From the NCBI RefSeq assembly GCF_025950095.1, contig NZ_JAPDDR010000006.1, forward strand, positions 124,001 to 188,000: DNA of 64,000 bases. The letters are read 5' to 3'. Positions 35,694-43,988 of the stretch are shown piece after piece. A program made the position numbers and the translations under genes. The notes under the pieces were generated by a model. It made no database searches. It saw only the letters and a list, made by a program, of their open reading frames with translations, and had not been told where the DNA came from. This DNA comes from Luteolibacter rhizosphaerae (GTDB lineage Bacteria > Verrucomicrobiota > Verrucomicrobiia > Verrucomicrobiales > Akkermansiaceae). Every line of letters starts with the position of its first letter. Positions within the stretch are counted from its first letter, which is position 1.

Positions 35694-35712
35694 TGTTGGT
35701 TTTCCAGCATTC
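35694..35712 (+). promoter_or_regulatory. Operator-like site, copy 2
   Basis: TGTTG, six bases, CAGCATTC, identical in halves and spacing to the site at 35650 and placed 44 bases (about four helical turns) downstream, just before the start codon at 35728. The central six bases differ (CTAAAA versus GTTTTC), as expected if only the half-sites are recognised. Confidence 0.4.
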
Positions 35713-35727
35713 AAGCTCCTTGCCGCC

Positions 35728-36621
35728 ATGCGCTCCGACTCTCCCAGTGATACCGCCACCCTGATCGCCCGGAGCATCCTGCTTTCGGCCCGCGATCCCG
35801 AGCTCGCTCCGCTCCTCTCCCCGGGCGAGGAGGAGGTCACCCGTCGCATGCTTGGCACTCGTGCCGATGGCGGTTGGTTCGCCTTCGCCGAGCAGCACCC
35901 TTGGGCCCGCCGCAGCCTCATGCTAGCGGAGCGCTTCCTTCTCGGTGGCATCTTCGCCCACTACCTCGCCCGCAAGCGCTGGATCGAAGGCGAGGTCCGC
36001 GGCGCGATTGCCAATGGCATCCGCCAGGTTGTCGTCCTCGGCGCGGGCTACGATTCTCTGGCCGTCCGTCTCCACCGGGAGTTCCCGCAGGTAGTCTTCT
36101 ATGAGATCGATCATCCCGCCACCCAGCGCTCGAAGCGCGAGTCAGTCGCTCCCGCCACAAATCTCCACTTCCTCGCCGCGGAGCTCTCCTCCGAACTGCC
36201 GCACGAAGTCGCATCCTCCTGTGCGGAGTTCTCCTGCGGCGAGCCCTCCGTGGTCATCGCGGAAGGTCTCACCATGTACTTCCACGGCGGCCGCGTGAAG
36301 GAACTGCTCCGCTCCTCCGCCAAGCTCGCGGGCGGTGAGGGGCGCGTGATCTTCAGTTTCATGGAGGCGGAGGAGAACGGCTCGATCGCTTTCCGCGGCG
36401 GCAATCCGCTGATCGGCTGGTGGCTCCATCTCCGCCGCGAACCTTTCCACTGGGGCTGCCGCCGCAAGGATCTTCCCGAATTCCTTCGTACTGCCGGGCT
36501 CGATCTCCAGACCGTGGCGAATCACCGCGATCTCCGCGCGAAGGTCCTCGCACCCCGTCGTGCCGCGCTCGTCCGCCTTGCCCGCGGCGAATCCCTCTGC
36601 CTTTGCCACCCCCTCCGCTGA
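35728..36621 (+). CDS. LCM-family SAM methyltransferase
   Basis: The 297-residue protein matches the leucine carboxyl methyltransferase-like family (TIGR00027-type): an N-terminal helical part with AHYLARKRWIEGEV, a SAM site VVVLGAGYDSLAVRL, acidic EIDHPATQ, and VVIAEGLTMYF. These enzymes O-methylate carboxyl groups of varied substrates, often secondary metabolites. It is the first gene of an operon in which each stop overlaps the next start (ATGA type). Two operator-like repeats lie just upstream. Confidence 0.85.
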   Translation: MRSDSPSDTATLIARSILLSARDPELAPLLSPGEEEVTRRMLGTRADGGWFAFAEQHPWARRSLMLAERFLLGGIFAHYLARKRWIEGEVRGAIANGIRQVVVLGAGYDSLAVRLHREFPQVVFYEIDHPATQRSKRESVAPATNLHFLAAELSSELPHEVASSCAEFSCGEPSVVIAEGLTMYFHGGRVKELLRSSAKLAGGEGRVIFSFMEAEENGSIAFRGGNPLIGWWLHLRREPFHWGCRRKDLPEFLRTAGLDLQTVANHRDLRAKVLAPRRAALVRLARGESLCLCHPLR

Positions 36622-38015
36622 TGAGCTGCGGCATCCTCTGCAATGATGTCCACTCGCGCCTCAATCCCGTACGCGTGGCCCGCATTGCCCGGCCCCAATC
36701 CACAGCAGAGGCCTCCCTCCTTGTTCAAGAAGCCGCCACCGCAGGCATGCCCGTCTCGATCTGCGGCGCCCGCCATGCCATGGGCGGCCAGCAGTTCGGG
36801 GAGGATACCTTGCTCCTCGACTGTCGCAGCCTGACCGCGGTCGGTGAGATCGATCGCGATCGTGGCTTGGTCGAAGCCGGTGCAGGCATCATCTGGCCCG
36901 ATCTTATCGCTGCGCTTCATGCGGTCCAGCAGGGGCTCGATCCCCTCTGGACCATCCGCCAGAAACAGACCGGCGCGGATGACCTCACCCTTGGCGGAGC
37001 CCTCGCCGCGAATATCCACGGCCGCGGCCTGCGCATGGCTCCCATCATCTCGGATGTGGAAGCCTTCACTTTGGTCGATACCTCCGGGCAGATCCTCCGC
37101 TGCAGTCGCGTCGAGAATGCCGAGCTCTTCCGCCATGCCATCGGTGGCTACGGCTGCTTCGGCATCATCACCTCCGTCCAGCTCCGCCTCACCCCGCGCT
37201 GCACCGTCGAGCGTTGCGTCGAAATCACTACCATCGACCTCCTCATCCCGGCTCTAGAGGAACGTATCGCCGATGCGGCTCTCTACGGCGACTTCCAATT
37301 TTCCATCGACGAATGCTCGCCGGACTTCCTCCGCCGCGGCGTCCTCGCCACCTACCATCCCGTCGCGAATGAGGATCATCCTCCGGCCCGCGAACTCAGC
37401 GCGGCGGATTGGGAAGAACTGATCCATCTCGCCCACACCGATCGCGCGAAGGTCTTCGAGGTCTATTCCGGCCACTACCTCGCCAGTCATGGCTCGCGCT
37501 ATGGCTCGGACACCCATCAGCTCGGCGTCTATCTGGAGGACTATCACTGCGGCCTCGATGCCAAGCTGGATAGCCCGCCCGCCACTGAGATGATTTCGGA
37601 GCTCTACGTCCCCCGCGAGTATTTGGTCACCTTCATGGCCCGCGCCGCGGATCTCCTCCGCCCCAGCGGCATCCCGGTCATCTACGGCACCGTCCGCCTC
37701 ATCGAGCGCGATACCGAAAGCGCCCTGCCTTGGGCCCGCCAGGACTTCGCTTGCGTGATCTTCAATCTCCACACCGAGCATCACGAGCAGGGCATCGCCC
37801 GCTCCGCCGCCGCCTTTCAGTCCCTGATCGATTTGGCGCTCTCGCTCGGCGGCAGCTACTTCCTCACCTACCACCGCTGGGCGACCCGCGGGCAGTTGCT
37901 CCAGGCCTATCCCGGCTTCCCGGACTTCCTCCGCGCCAAGGATCGCTACGATCCGGAGAGCCGTTTCCAGAGCCAGTGGTGGCGGCATCACCGCGATCTC
38001 TTTTCCGCCCCATGA
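36621..38015 (+). CDS. FAD-linked oxidoreductase (VAO/PCMH)
   Basis: The 464-residue protein has the FAD-binding PCMH domain: ARPQSTAEASLLVQEA, SICGARHAMGGQQF (the flavin-pocket histidine region), LVEAGAGIIWPDLIAAL, and TLGGALAANIHGRGLRMAP. The C-terminal half fits the aldonolactone-oxidase-like substrate domain, ending with YHRWATRGQLLQAYPGF and AKDRYDPESRF. It overlaps the methyltransferase stop by one base, and its own stop overlaps the next gene by four. Substrate unknown. Confidence 0.85.
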   Translation: MSCGILCNDVHSRLNPVRVARIARPQSTAEASLLVQEAATAGMPVSICGARHAMGGQQFGEDTLLLDCRSLTAVGEIDRDRGLVEAGAGIIWPDLIAALHAVQQGLDPLWTIRQKQTGADDLTLGGALAANIHGRGLRMAPIISDVEAFTLVDTSGQILRCSRVENAELFRHAIGGYGCFGIITSVQLRLTPRCTVERCVEITTIDLLIPALEERIADAALYGDFQFSIDECSPDFLRRGVLATYHPVANEDHPPARELSAADWEELIHLAHTDRAKVFEVYSGHYLASHGSRYGSDTHQLGVYLEDYHCGLDAKLDSPPATEMISELYVPREYLVTFMARAADLLRPSGIPVIYGTVRLIERDTESALPWARQDFACVIFNLHTEHHEQGIARSAAAFQSLIDLALSLGGSYFLTYHRWATRGQLLQAYPGFPDFLRAKDRYDPESRFQSQWWRHHRDLFSAP

Positions 38016-38668
38016 CCCTTCACGAGCCGGCCACTTTCTTCACCGATCTCCTGCTCGCCGTCCTCGGTGCCTGGCTCGCGCTTCGCCTGCATCGCGGCTA
38101 CCCGCCGACCGCATCACGACGCTGGTGGATCGCTGCCATGTCCTCCATGGCACTCTCCGCCTTGGTCGGCGGCTTCTACCACGGCTTCGCTCCGGAACTT
38201 CCTCCCCAGGTGGAAGCCTTCTGGTGGCGTTGCGTCCTCTGGATCATCTGCGGCCTCGGCTTCGCCATGGGGATGAGCCTGCTCCGCGAGTTCAGCCACT
38301 CGAATGCCTGGCGCACGTTCCTCATTCTCAAGCTGTTGATTTCCAGCGTGATCGTCGCGTGGAATCCCTCCTTCCTCGTCGCCATCGCCGATTACGGCTT
38401 GGCTATGCTCGCGTGGACCATCGCCTCCTTCGCCTCCCGCCGACTCTGGCGCAGCGCCATGCTCGCTGGCACCGGCCTTTCCTTCATGGCCGCCGTCGTC
38501 CAGCAATCCCAGCGCGGTCTAACAGAATTCTTCAACCACAACGATCTTTTCCACCTTGTCCAAGCCCTCGCACTGATCGCATTTTATAGGGCCGGCACCG
38601 ACCTGAACGGCACCCGCACTTCTTTCGATCTCAGCGCGCAGCCGTCTGCCGGGTCTTCGCCCGGATGA
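38012..38668 (+). CDS. Polytopic membrane protein of oxidoreductase operon
   Basis: The 218-residue protein has about six or seven membrane helices. It starts with EPATFFTDLLLAVLGAWLAL, and contains GGFYHGFAPE and NHNDLFHLVQALALIAF, with histidines in or near membrane segments. That pattern is reminiscent of DUF6962 or ceramidase-like membrane hydrolases, but I am not sure of either. The ATG overlaps the oxidoreductase stop. The last 38 bases overlap the end of the convergent gene at 38631. Confidence 0.65.
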   Translation: MTLHEPATFFTDLLLAVLGAWLALRLHRGYPPTASRRWWIAAMSSMALSALVGGFYHGFAPELPPQVEAFWWRCVLWIICGLGFAMGMSLLREFSHSNAWRTFLILKLLISSVIVAWNPSFLVAIADYGLAMLAWTIASFASRRLWRSAMLAGTGLSFMAAVVQQSQRGLTEFFNHNDLFHLVQALALIAFYRAGTDLNGTRTSFDLSAQPSAGSSPG

Positions 38669-39281
38669 CCTTCACCGCCTTGGCATCCGCCGCATCTTCC
38701 AGCATCCGGCGGCGGGCCAGCAGACCTGCCTTCGCCACATCCGGCGGCGTGAAGTTGCCACCCACGGCGGCGCTTTCCGCAGGGCTCAGCAGGGCAGGGG
38801 CCAGCCGCTCCATGGTCGGCGCGAGCTCGGCAAGCTCGCTGCGGGTGAAGCGCTGGAACACCGGCTCCTTGAAGCTCACGATCAATTCGCCCTCCGCGGT
38901 CGGCTCGGGAATGAAGGGCGTGTTCGGATCCGCGCAGGCGCTCAGGGTTTTGCGAGCCGCGGCCAAGGGATCATCGCAAGGCTCGTTCACCATGACGCAG
39001 GTCCCGCGTTTGAAGACCACGAAGGTCCGGCTGCCGGTCACGTTGGCGGAGCAGAATTTTATGAGATCGCCCGTCTCGGGGAGAGGGGTTGCTTCAGGCT
39101 TTGACACTTTTGTAATCACCGGGGCTTCCGCCTGAGGGAGAGCTGAGGTTGTTGGAAGGGGCTGGTGACGCGGCACAAGCACTGCCACGGTCACGCCAAA
39201 GGAACCGGCCAATAGCAGGGCGGAGCCCAATGCCAAACGGGAGGAGAGCGGCGATTTTGAAACTTCCTTTGGGTTAAGCAT
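38631..39281 (-). CDS. Hypothetical anchored protein
   Basis: The 216-residue protein has an N-terminal membrane helix (LALGSALLLAGSFGVTVAVL), a Pro-rich linker, and a region with conserved-looking cysteines (IKFCSANV, KRGTCVMVNEPCDDPL, LSACADPN). That suggests a periplasmic disulfide-bonded domain. No family recognised. Its 3' end overlaps the convergent membrane protein gene by 38 bases. It diverges from the PEP-CTERM gene with an AT-rich gap of 74 bases. Confidence 0.6.
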   Translation of the reverse strand: MLNPKEVSKSPLSSRLALGSALLLAGSFGVTVAVLVPRHQPLPTTSALPQAEAPVITKVSKPEATPLPETGDLIKFCSANVTGSRTFVVFKRGTCVMVNEPCDDPLAAARKTLSACADPNTPFIPEPTAEGELIVSFKEPVFQRFTRSELAELAPTMERLAPALLSPAESAAVGGNFTPPDVAKAGLLARRRMLEDAADAKAVKVIRAKTRQTAAR

Positions 39282-39300
39282 GCTAAAATTTCAAAAATTA

Positions 39301-39329
39301 TTGACAGTTTGGCAAGCTTAAGTTTTTCT
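39301..39329 (+). promoter_or_regulatory. Putative promoter of PEP-CTERM gene
   Basis: A consensus TTGACA (39301-39306) sits in the only strongly AT-rich gap of this region, 50 bases before the start at 39356. The -10 (TTTTCT at about 39324) is weak, so the call rests mainly on the -35 box. Confidence 0.35.
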
Positions 39330-39355
39330 CACCTCGCTCTCACCCCAGACTGCCC

Positions 39356-40207
39356 ATGAAGAATGCGACCTTCTCAAGTCGCGGCTCTTCGCCCCGAACT
39401 CCGTTCATCCTCGTGATGTCTCTTGGCATCGCTATGGCCGGATTTTTGCCGCGAGCCGCCGCCGAAGCCGTGGATACCGAACTCCTCCTCCTCGTCGACG
39501 TAAGTCAGGGGGGGATCAACAATACCCAGTTCAACCGCCTCATGGATGGCTACGCGGCCGCCATGACCAGTTCCCAGGTATTGAACTCCATCGAATCCGG
39601 TGAGCGCGGCCAGATCGCCGTCTCCCTCGTGTTCTATGGCAATACCTTCACCCAGATCGTTGGCATCCCTTGGATGCGGATCGGCAATGCGGCGGAGGCC
39701 CAGCAATTCGCCAATCTCGTGACGGTCCTCACCCGTCCCTTCACCCTGGGCTCGCCTTCCATCGCGGCAGGTCTCGACTACGCCACCAATCACTTCGGCA
39801 CCGAAACCGGTCGCGGCGCGAACGGCTTTGAAAGCGAGACCCAGATCATCGAGGTGGCGGTCACCAACCTTTCCTTGTTGCAGAATCCCGCCGGCGACCG
39901 CGCCGCCCGGGATGAGTCCCTGGCTTCCGGGGTCGACATCATCAACTCCGTCGCTCTCGGCAACAACGCCAACAACATCGCCAACTACTTCGCCTCGAAT
40001 GTCATCGGCGGTGAAGCCGGTGGCGTGAATGGCAGCAGCTCCACTGCTTCCGTGAACGGCAACGGCAGCGCCTTGAATAACTTCCTTGCGGGTCACATGC
40101 AGCAAACGGTGGAGGGGGGAGCCGTTGCTTCGGTGCCGGAGCCCTCCAGTACCTTGGCACTGATCTCGGGGTTGGGCCTTCTTCTTCTTGGTCGCCGGCG
40201 TCGTTGA
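39356..40207 (+). CDS. DUF1194 VWA-like protein with PEP-CTERM
   Basis: The 283-residue protein has a signal peptide (MAGFLPRAAAEA), a DUF1194 domain (LLLLVDVSQGG, SGERGQIAVSLVFYGN, GIPWMRIGN) and a C-terminal PEP-CTERM sorting signal: VPEPSSTLALISGLGLLLLG then RRRR. The signal directs exosortase processing and export to the surface or matrix. The VWA metal site is altered: DVSQG instead of the DxSxS pattern. Exosortase is not in the window. A Gly/Asn/Ser-rich linker precedes the sorting signal. Confidence 0.85.
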   Translation: MKNATFSSRGSSPRTPFILVMSLGIAMAGFLPRAAAEAVDTELLLLVDVSQGGINNTQFNRLMDGYAAAMTSSQVLNSIESGERGQIAVSLVFYGNTFTQIVGIPWMRIGNAAEAQQFANLVTVLTRPFTLGSPSIAAGLDYATNHFGTETGRGANGFESETQIIEVAVTNLSLLQNPAGDRAARDESLASGVDIINSVALGNNANNIANYFASNVIGGEAGGVNGSSSTASVNGNGSALNNFLAGHMQQTVEGGAVASVPEPSSTLALISGLGLLLLGRRRR

Positions 40208-40234
40208 TCGATTGCCCGGAAAAACCTCCCTGGT

Positions 40235-41020
40235 ATGAAGACCATCACCCTCGCCGCTGCCGTTCATAAGCTCGTCAGCCCGGAGCCCCAACTCGATCCC
40301 GAGATCGCCGAGCGGGTCGGGCAGGAAATCCTGCGCGATCAACTCGAACCCGGAGCTTGGGCCACCGCCCTCGCTGCCAGCGGCGGGAAGAAGCAGGACG
40401 CTCTCGCGGTTTACGCCCGGATCCGCATCCGCAAGCTCGCGAACGAGCGCCGCACCCGTCAGGCCAAGTCCCGTTCCTTCGAGGCCCGGCGCTTGAATAC
40501 CTGCCTCGGCATCAAAACCGTGCAGGATCTGCTCGATCGCTCGAATCGTGGCGGGCGCCTCAATCTCATCCGGCCGAAGCTGTCCGTGATCTGGCTGCTG
40601 ATCCTCATGCTCGGCTGCACCGGATCGATGGCCTGCCTGGCCCGTCTGCTGGAGCCCTTCATGGCGGATCGCTTCGAGAAGCCCGCGTTGTTTGCGGCCC
40701 CCTTTGCCGGGATCGCTGCCGTCGGCTTTGCTCTCCTCGCCCGCGCCCTCATGCCCAAGAACTGGGTGATGCACGGGTGGAATACCGGGCTCTCCTTCGT
40801 TGGCGCCATGGCCTGTTTCGGTTCGCTCTACCTGGGTGCCAAGCTGGTGGCTCGCACGCCTCCCGCCGCGATCCAGGAAATGACCCGCTTCTCCCACTCG
40901 GCCCCGGCTGCCCCGGTGCGTCAGTCGGCTCCGGATCGCGCCACCCCGGTCCTCGTCACTCCGAAGACAGTGCACAACGCCACCGCTTTCAACAGGGCGT
41001 CCGCCGATGGCCAGGATTGA
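40235..41020 (+). CDS. Three-helix membrane protein, paralogue 1
   Basis: The 261-residue protein has a helical cytoplasmic N-terminal part (about 1-110, with RDQLEPGAWATALAASGG and YARIRIRKL), then three membrane helices at about 115-137, 152-172 and 184-205, and a Pro/Ala/Ser-rich tail. The gene at 41323 encodes a clear paralogue with the same layout. It starts 27 bases after the PEP-CTERM gene, so may be co-transcribed with it. Function unknown. Confidence 0.6.
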   Translation: MKTITLAAAVHKLVSPEPQLDPEIAERVGQEILRDQLEPGAWATALAASGGKKQDALAVYARIRIRKLANERRTRQAKSRSFEARRLNTCLGIKTVQDLLDRSNRGGRLNLIRPKLSVIWLLILMLGCTGSMACLARLLEPFMADRFEKPALFAAPFAGIAAVGFALLARALMPKNWVMHGWNTGLSFVGAMACFGSLYLGAKLVARTPPAAIQEMTRFSHSAPAAPVRQSAPDRATPVLVTPKTVHNATAFNRASADGQD

Positions 41021-41162
41021 GAGGCAGGGATCGGAAAAATAATCGGGAGCGGTAGCAATTCAGCCTCAAGGCCCACTCCTGATAGACGGCATCTGTTAGG
41101 AATAATGGATTGTCATCGGGCCTCCGGCGGGGTTCGATTCATCCGCTTTCACCCCCCATACA

Positions 41163-41326
41163 TGAAGTCTGCGACCACCCCACGTCGCGTCCCTTCGTTT
41201 CATCCCCCCTGTGAGAATCGCCGCCCTGCCGCGGCTTTCTCCGGTGACACGTTGCGGGCGTTTCCGGATCGATTCGATCTCCGCGTCTCCGCCCTCCAAG
41301 GACTCCTTGATCGCGGGGAAGAATGA
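41163..41326 (+). CDS. Possible small leader ORF
   Basis: A 54-codon frame (MKSATTPRRVPSF onward, ending LLDRGEE) stops in an ATGA overlap with the paralogue gene at 41323. It has no recognisable domain. The overlap is the only support, and it may be chance; the remainder of 41021-41322 has no other recognised feature. Confidence 0.2.
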
Positions 41327-41979
41327 GACTCTTCTCCCTCGTTCTCCGGCCAGCTACGAAACCGGATCCTGAAACGGAGGCCAACCGCGAGTTGGTGGAG
41401 TTCGTGCGTCTCGAGATCTTTCGCAACGAGCTTGAGCCTGCCCTCTGGTCCTCCGCCCTGTCGTGGAGCGGCGGCGTCCGTGAGACCGCTTTGGTGGAGT
41501 ATGCGCGCCTTCGCGTGCGGCAGCTTTCCATCGAGCGCCCGCCCGCCTCCCGGGTCTTCGAGGGCCGTCTCCTGAAGGCTGGCCGCCGCATCCGCTCGGC
41601 CCAGGATCTCTTGGCTCTCGTGAATCGGGGCGATGCGGGAAATCTCCCCAAGCCGAAGCTGTCCTTCGCCGGGCTCTTCCTCCTCATGCTCGGCACCAGC
41701 GCCTTGGCTGCTTCGGCGAGCCCGCTCTATGCACCGCGCTTTCTCAATCAGGCGGAGCTTGAGGTGCTTCCCTTCACTCCGCTGGTCGGGCTCGTCGCGG
41801 TCCTCTTCGCGATGGTCTCCCGTGCGATTCTTCCCAAAGCCCGTGTCCGGCAGGACTGGAACCACTGGGTGGCCATCGTCGGCATCCTCGCCTGCATCGG
41901 TTCCTTCTGCATCGGCTCCAAGCTGATCATCTCCGAATCGCCGGAGCTGATTCTTCAGCTACTCAGCCTCCGGGATTGA
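41323..41979 (+). CDS. Three-helix membrane protein, paralogue 2
   Basis: The 218-residue protein is a paralogue of the gene product at 40235: both share LEP(G/A)xWxxAL, YAR(I/L)R(I/V)R, a (R/K)PKLS motif just before the first membrane helix, and helices at about 115-132, 152-170 and 182-203. It lacks the low-complexity tail of paralogue 1. A strong terminator follows at 41996-42030. Function unknown. Confidence 0.65.
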   Translation: MRLFSLVLRPATKPDPETEANRELVEFVRLEIFRNELEPALWSSALSWSGGVRETALVEYARLRVRQLSIERPPASRVFEGRLLKAGRRIRSAQDLLALVNRGDAGNLPKPKLSFAGLFLLMLGTSALAASASPLYAPRFLNQAELEVLPFTPLVGLVAVLFAMVSRAILPKARVRQDWNHWVAIVGILACIGSFCIGSKLIISESPELILQLLSLRD

Positions 41980-41995
41980 CCACTCGTCGCGATAC

Positions 41996-42030
41996 GAAAA
42001 AAGGCCCGCCATCATAGCGGGCCTTTTCTT
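41996..42030. terminator. Bidirectional terminator
   Basis: AAAAAAGGCCCGC, a short loop and GCGGGCCTTTTCTT form a hairpin with A tract before and T tract after. It lies between the convergent ends of the genes at 41323 and 42061 and can serve both. Confidence 0.85.
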
Positions 42031-42060
42031 GAAATGAATCTCTGCGCGGGGCAGGAAAGC

Positions 42061-42753
42061 TTACAGCTTCTTGATCCGGATGTTGCGGAAGGCGACCTTG
42101 TCACCGTGGTCTTGGAAGACGATGTGACCCTTCTTCGCCTTGTTGAAGTGCTCCCAGCCGTTGAACTTGGACTTCGCCAGCGCCGCCTTGAATTCGTCGC
42201 TCGCCGTGTCCACGTCGGAGGTCACGTTACCGTTCAGGTAGAGGGTCACCTTCGTGCCTTTGATCACGATCCGGGTTTCGTTCCACTCGCCGACGGGCTT
42301 CGACCATTCCACCTTGCCCGGGTAGATGTCGTAGAAGCAACCGGCGATGTTACCCTTCTTCGTTTCGTGGGCATACTTGTGGCCCGCCTTGTCGAAGGAA
42401 TCGAGAATCTGGTATTCCGGGCCGCTCACCCAGGGATACTGGTGCTCCTCGGTGGAGTGCCACATGATGCCGGAGTTGCCTTGGTCCGCGATCTTCCACT
42501 CGCAGCGGAAATCGAAGTCCTCGAACTCATCGTCCGTGATCAGGTCGCCACCGCCGCCGGAGGTGAGGGTGATCGCATCGTCCTCGATCTTCCATTGCTC
42601 CTTCGGCTCCTTCTGCTTGTAGGTGCGCCAGCCCTTCAGCGACTTGCCGTCGAAGAGTAGCTTGAAGTTTTCCTTCTTTTCTTCCGGAGAAAGTTCGTTC
42701 GGGGCGGAAAAGGCAGGCACTGCCATGGCGAGAAACAAGAGGACGGATTTCAT
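42061..42753 (-). CDS. 3-keto-disaccharide hydrolase (DUF1080)
   Basis: The 230-residue protein has a signal peptide (MKSVLLFLAMAVPAFSA) and a single DUF1080 domain: FKLLFDGKSLKGWRTY, FEDFDFRCEWKIADQGNSGI, GPEYQILDS, KPVGEWNETRIVIKG, and the final FQDHGDKVAFRNIRIKKL. This jelly-roll family hydrolyses 3-keto-glycosides and is abundant in Verrucomicrobiota. The ATG at 42753 is preferred to an upstream TTG. A partner sugar 3-dehydrogenase could be the Gfo/Idh/MocA protein at 50564, but it is not adjacent. Confidence 0.9.
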   Translation of the reverse strand: MKSVLLFLAMAVPAFSAPNELSPEEKKENFKLLFDGKSLKGWRTYKQKEPKEQWKIEDDAITLTSGGGGDLITDDEFEDFDFRCEWKIADQGNSGIMWHSTEEHQYPWVSGPEYQILDSFDKAGHKYAHETKKGNIAGCFYDIYPGKVEWSKPVGEWNETRIVIKGTKVTLYLNGNVTSDVDTASDEFKAALAKSKFNGWEHFNKAKKGHIVFQDHGDKVAFRNIRIKKL

Positions 42754-42796
42754 CGTTTTCAACGGGTATCTGTTACGGTCGCAAAAGGCGTCCGGT

Positions 42797-43867
42797 TTAG
42801 CCGAGCACGTCTTCCATTGCGTCGATCAGCTCCTGCATCGTGGCTTCCGTCTCGTTCCCCATGTTGGAGATCCGGAAGGTGGTGCCCTTGATCTTGCCGT
42901 AGCCGCCGTTGATCAGGAAGTTGTGCTTCGTCTTGAGCGCCTTGATGAAGCCGGAGAGATCGAAACCTTCCGGAGTCTTGAAGCAGGTCAGCGCGGTGGA
43001 GCGGAATCCCTCCGGTGCGAAGTGCTCGAAACCTCGCTTGGCACCCCAGGCGTGGATCATCGCATTGGTCTTCGCGTGGCGGGCGAAGCGCGCTTCCATG
43101 CCCTCTTTCTCGATCAGGCCCAGGATGTACTGCAGCCCGTAGAGGATCGAGATCGCCGGTGTGGACGGCGTGTTGTTCACTGCCGCGTTCTTCGCGAATT
43201 CCACGAAGTCGAAGTAGTAGCCCCGGTTCGGCGTGCCCTTGGCCCGCTCCATGCCGGCCTCAGAGACGGCGAAGACCGCTAGGCCCGGCGGCAGCGCCAG
43301 CGCCTTCTGGACGCCGGCCAGCATCACGTCGATGCCGTTCGCATCCATGTCCACCGGCACCGTGGAGAGAGACGAAACCGTGTCCACGATCAGCATGGTG
43401 TCCGGGAAGGACTTCACCACCTTCGAGATCGCCGCCAGATCGTTGAGCACGCCGGTCGAAGTCTCGCTGTGGATCAAAGTCACCGTGTCGAAGCCGCCTT
43501 CGCTCAGCTTCGCGCGCACTGCTTCGGGGTCGATCTGCTGGCCCCACTCCACCTGCACGGAGTCGGCCTCGTAGCCGCACTTCTTGGCCACATCCAGCCA
43601 CTTGTCGGAGAAGGCGCCGCAGCACAGGCAGAGCACCTTCTTGCGGGCCAGATTGCGCAGCGCACCCTCCATCACGCCCCAGGCGGAGGAGGTGGAAAGG
43701 AAGACCGGGCGGGAGGTACCGAAGATGGCCTGCAGGCCGGGTTGGAGCGAGGCGTAGAGGGCTTCGAACTCGGAGCCGCGGTGACCGATCATCGTCCGCG
43801 ACATGGCGGCGAAAGTTTCAGGCGAAACGTCGATCGGGCCGGGACTGAACAATTTGGGCGAGGACAT
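42797..43867 (-). CDS. Class V aminotransferase
   Basis: The 356-residue pyridoxal-phosphate enzyme resembles alanine/serine-glyoxylate aminotransferases: FSPGPIDVSPETF at the N-terminus, STSSAWGVMEGAL, HSETSTGVLND, VDTVSSLSTVPVDMD with the cofactor-binding Asp, and the Schiff-base lysine in GVQKALALPPGL. The ATG at 43867 gives the normal family start. The exact substrate pair is not determined. Confidence 0.87.
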   Translation of the reverse strand: MSSPKLFSPGPIDVSPETFAAMSRTMIGHRGSEFEALYASLQPGLQAIFGTSRPVFLSTSSAWGVMEGALRNLARKKVLCLCCGAFSDKWLDVAKKCGYEADSVQVEWGQQIDPEAVRAKLSEGGFDTVTLIHSETSTGVLNDLAAISKVVKSFPDTMLIVDTVSSLSTVPVDMDANGIDVMLAGVQKALALPPGLAVFAVSEAGMERAKGTPNRGYYFDFVEFAKNAAVNNTPSTPAISILYGLQYILGLIEKEGMEARFARHAKTNAMIHAWGAKRGFEHFAPEGFRSTALTCFKTPEGFDLSGFIKALKTKHNFLINGGYGKIKGTTFRISNMGNETEATMQELIDAMEDVLG

Positions 43868-43988
43868 CGGCGCAAACGGTAGGCCGGGACCCCGCTTCGC
43901 CAAGTGCGAAGAGCGACACATTCCGCGAATCGCAAGCCGCCGCTAGCGTGTCAGCCGATCGGGATCTAAGCTCCCGGCAAATCTCCCT

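Noticed and set aside
39374-40975. 533-codon minus-strand frame
   Set aside because: It lies antisense to the PEP-CTERM gene and paralogue 1, which both have clear domains.
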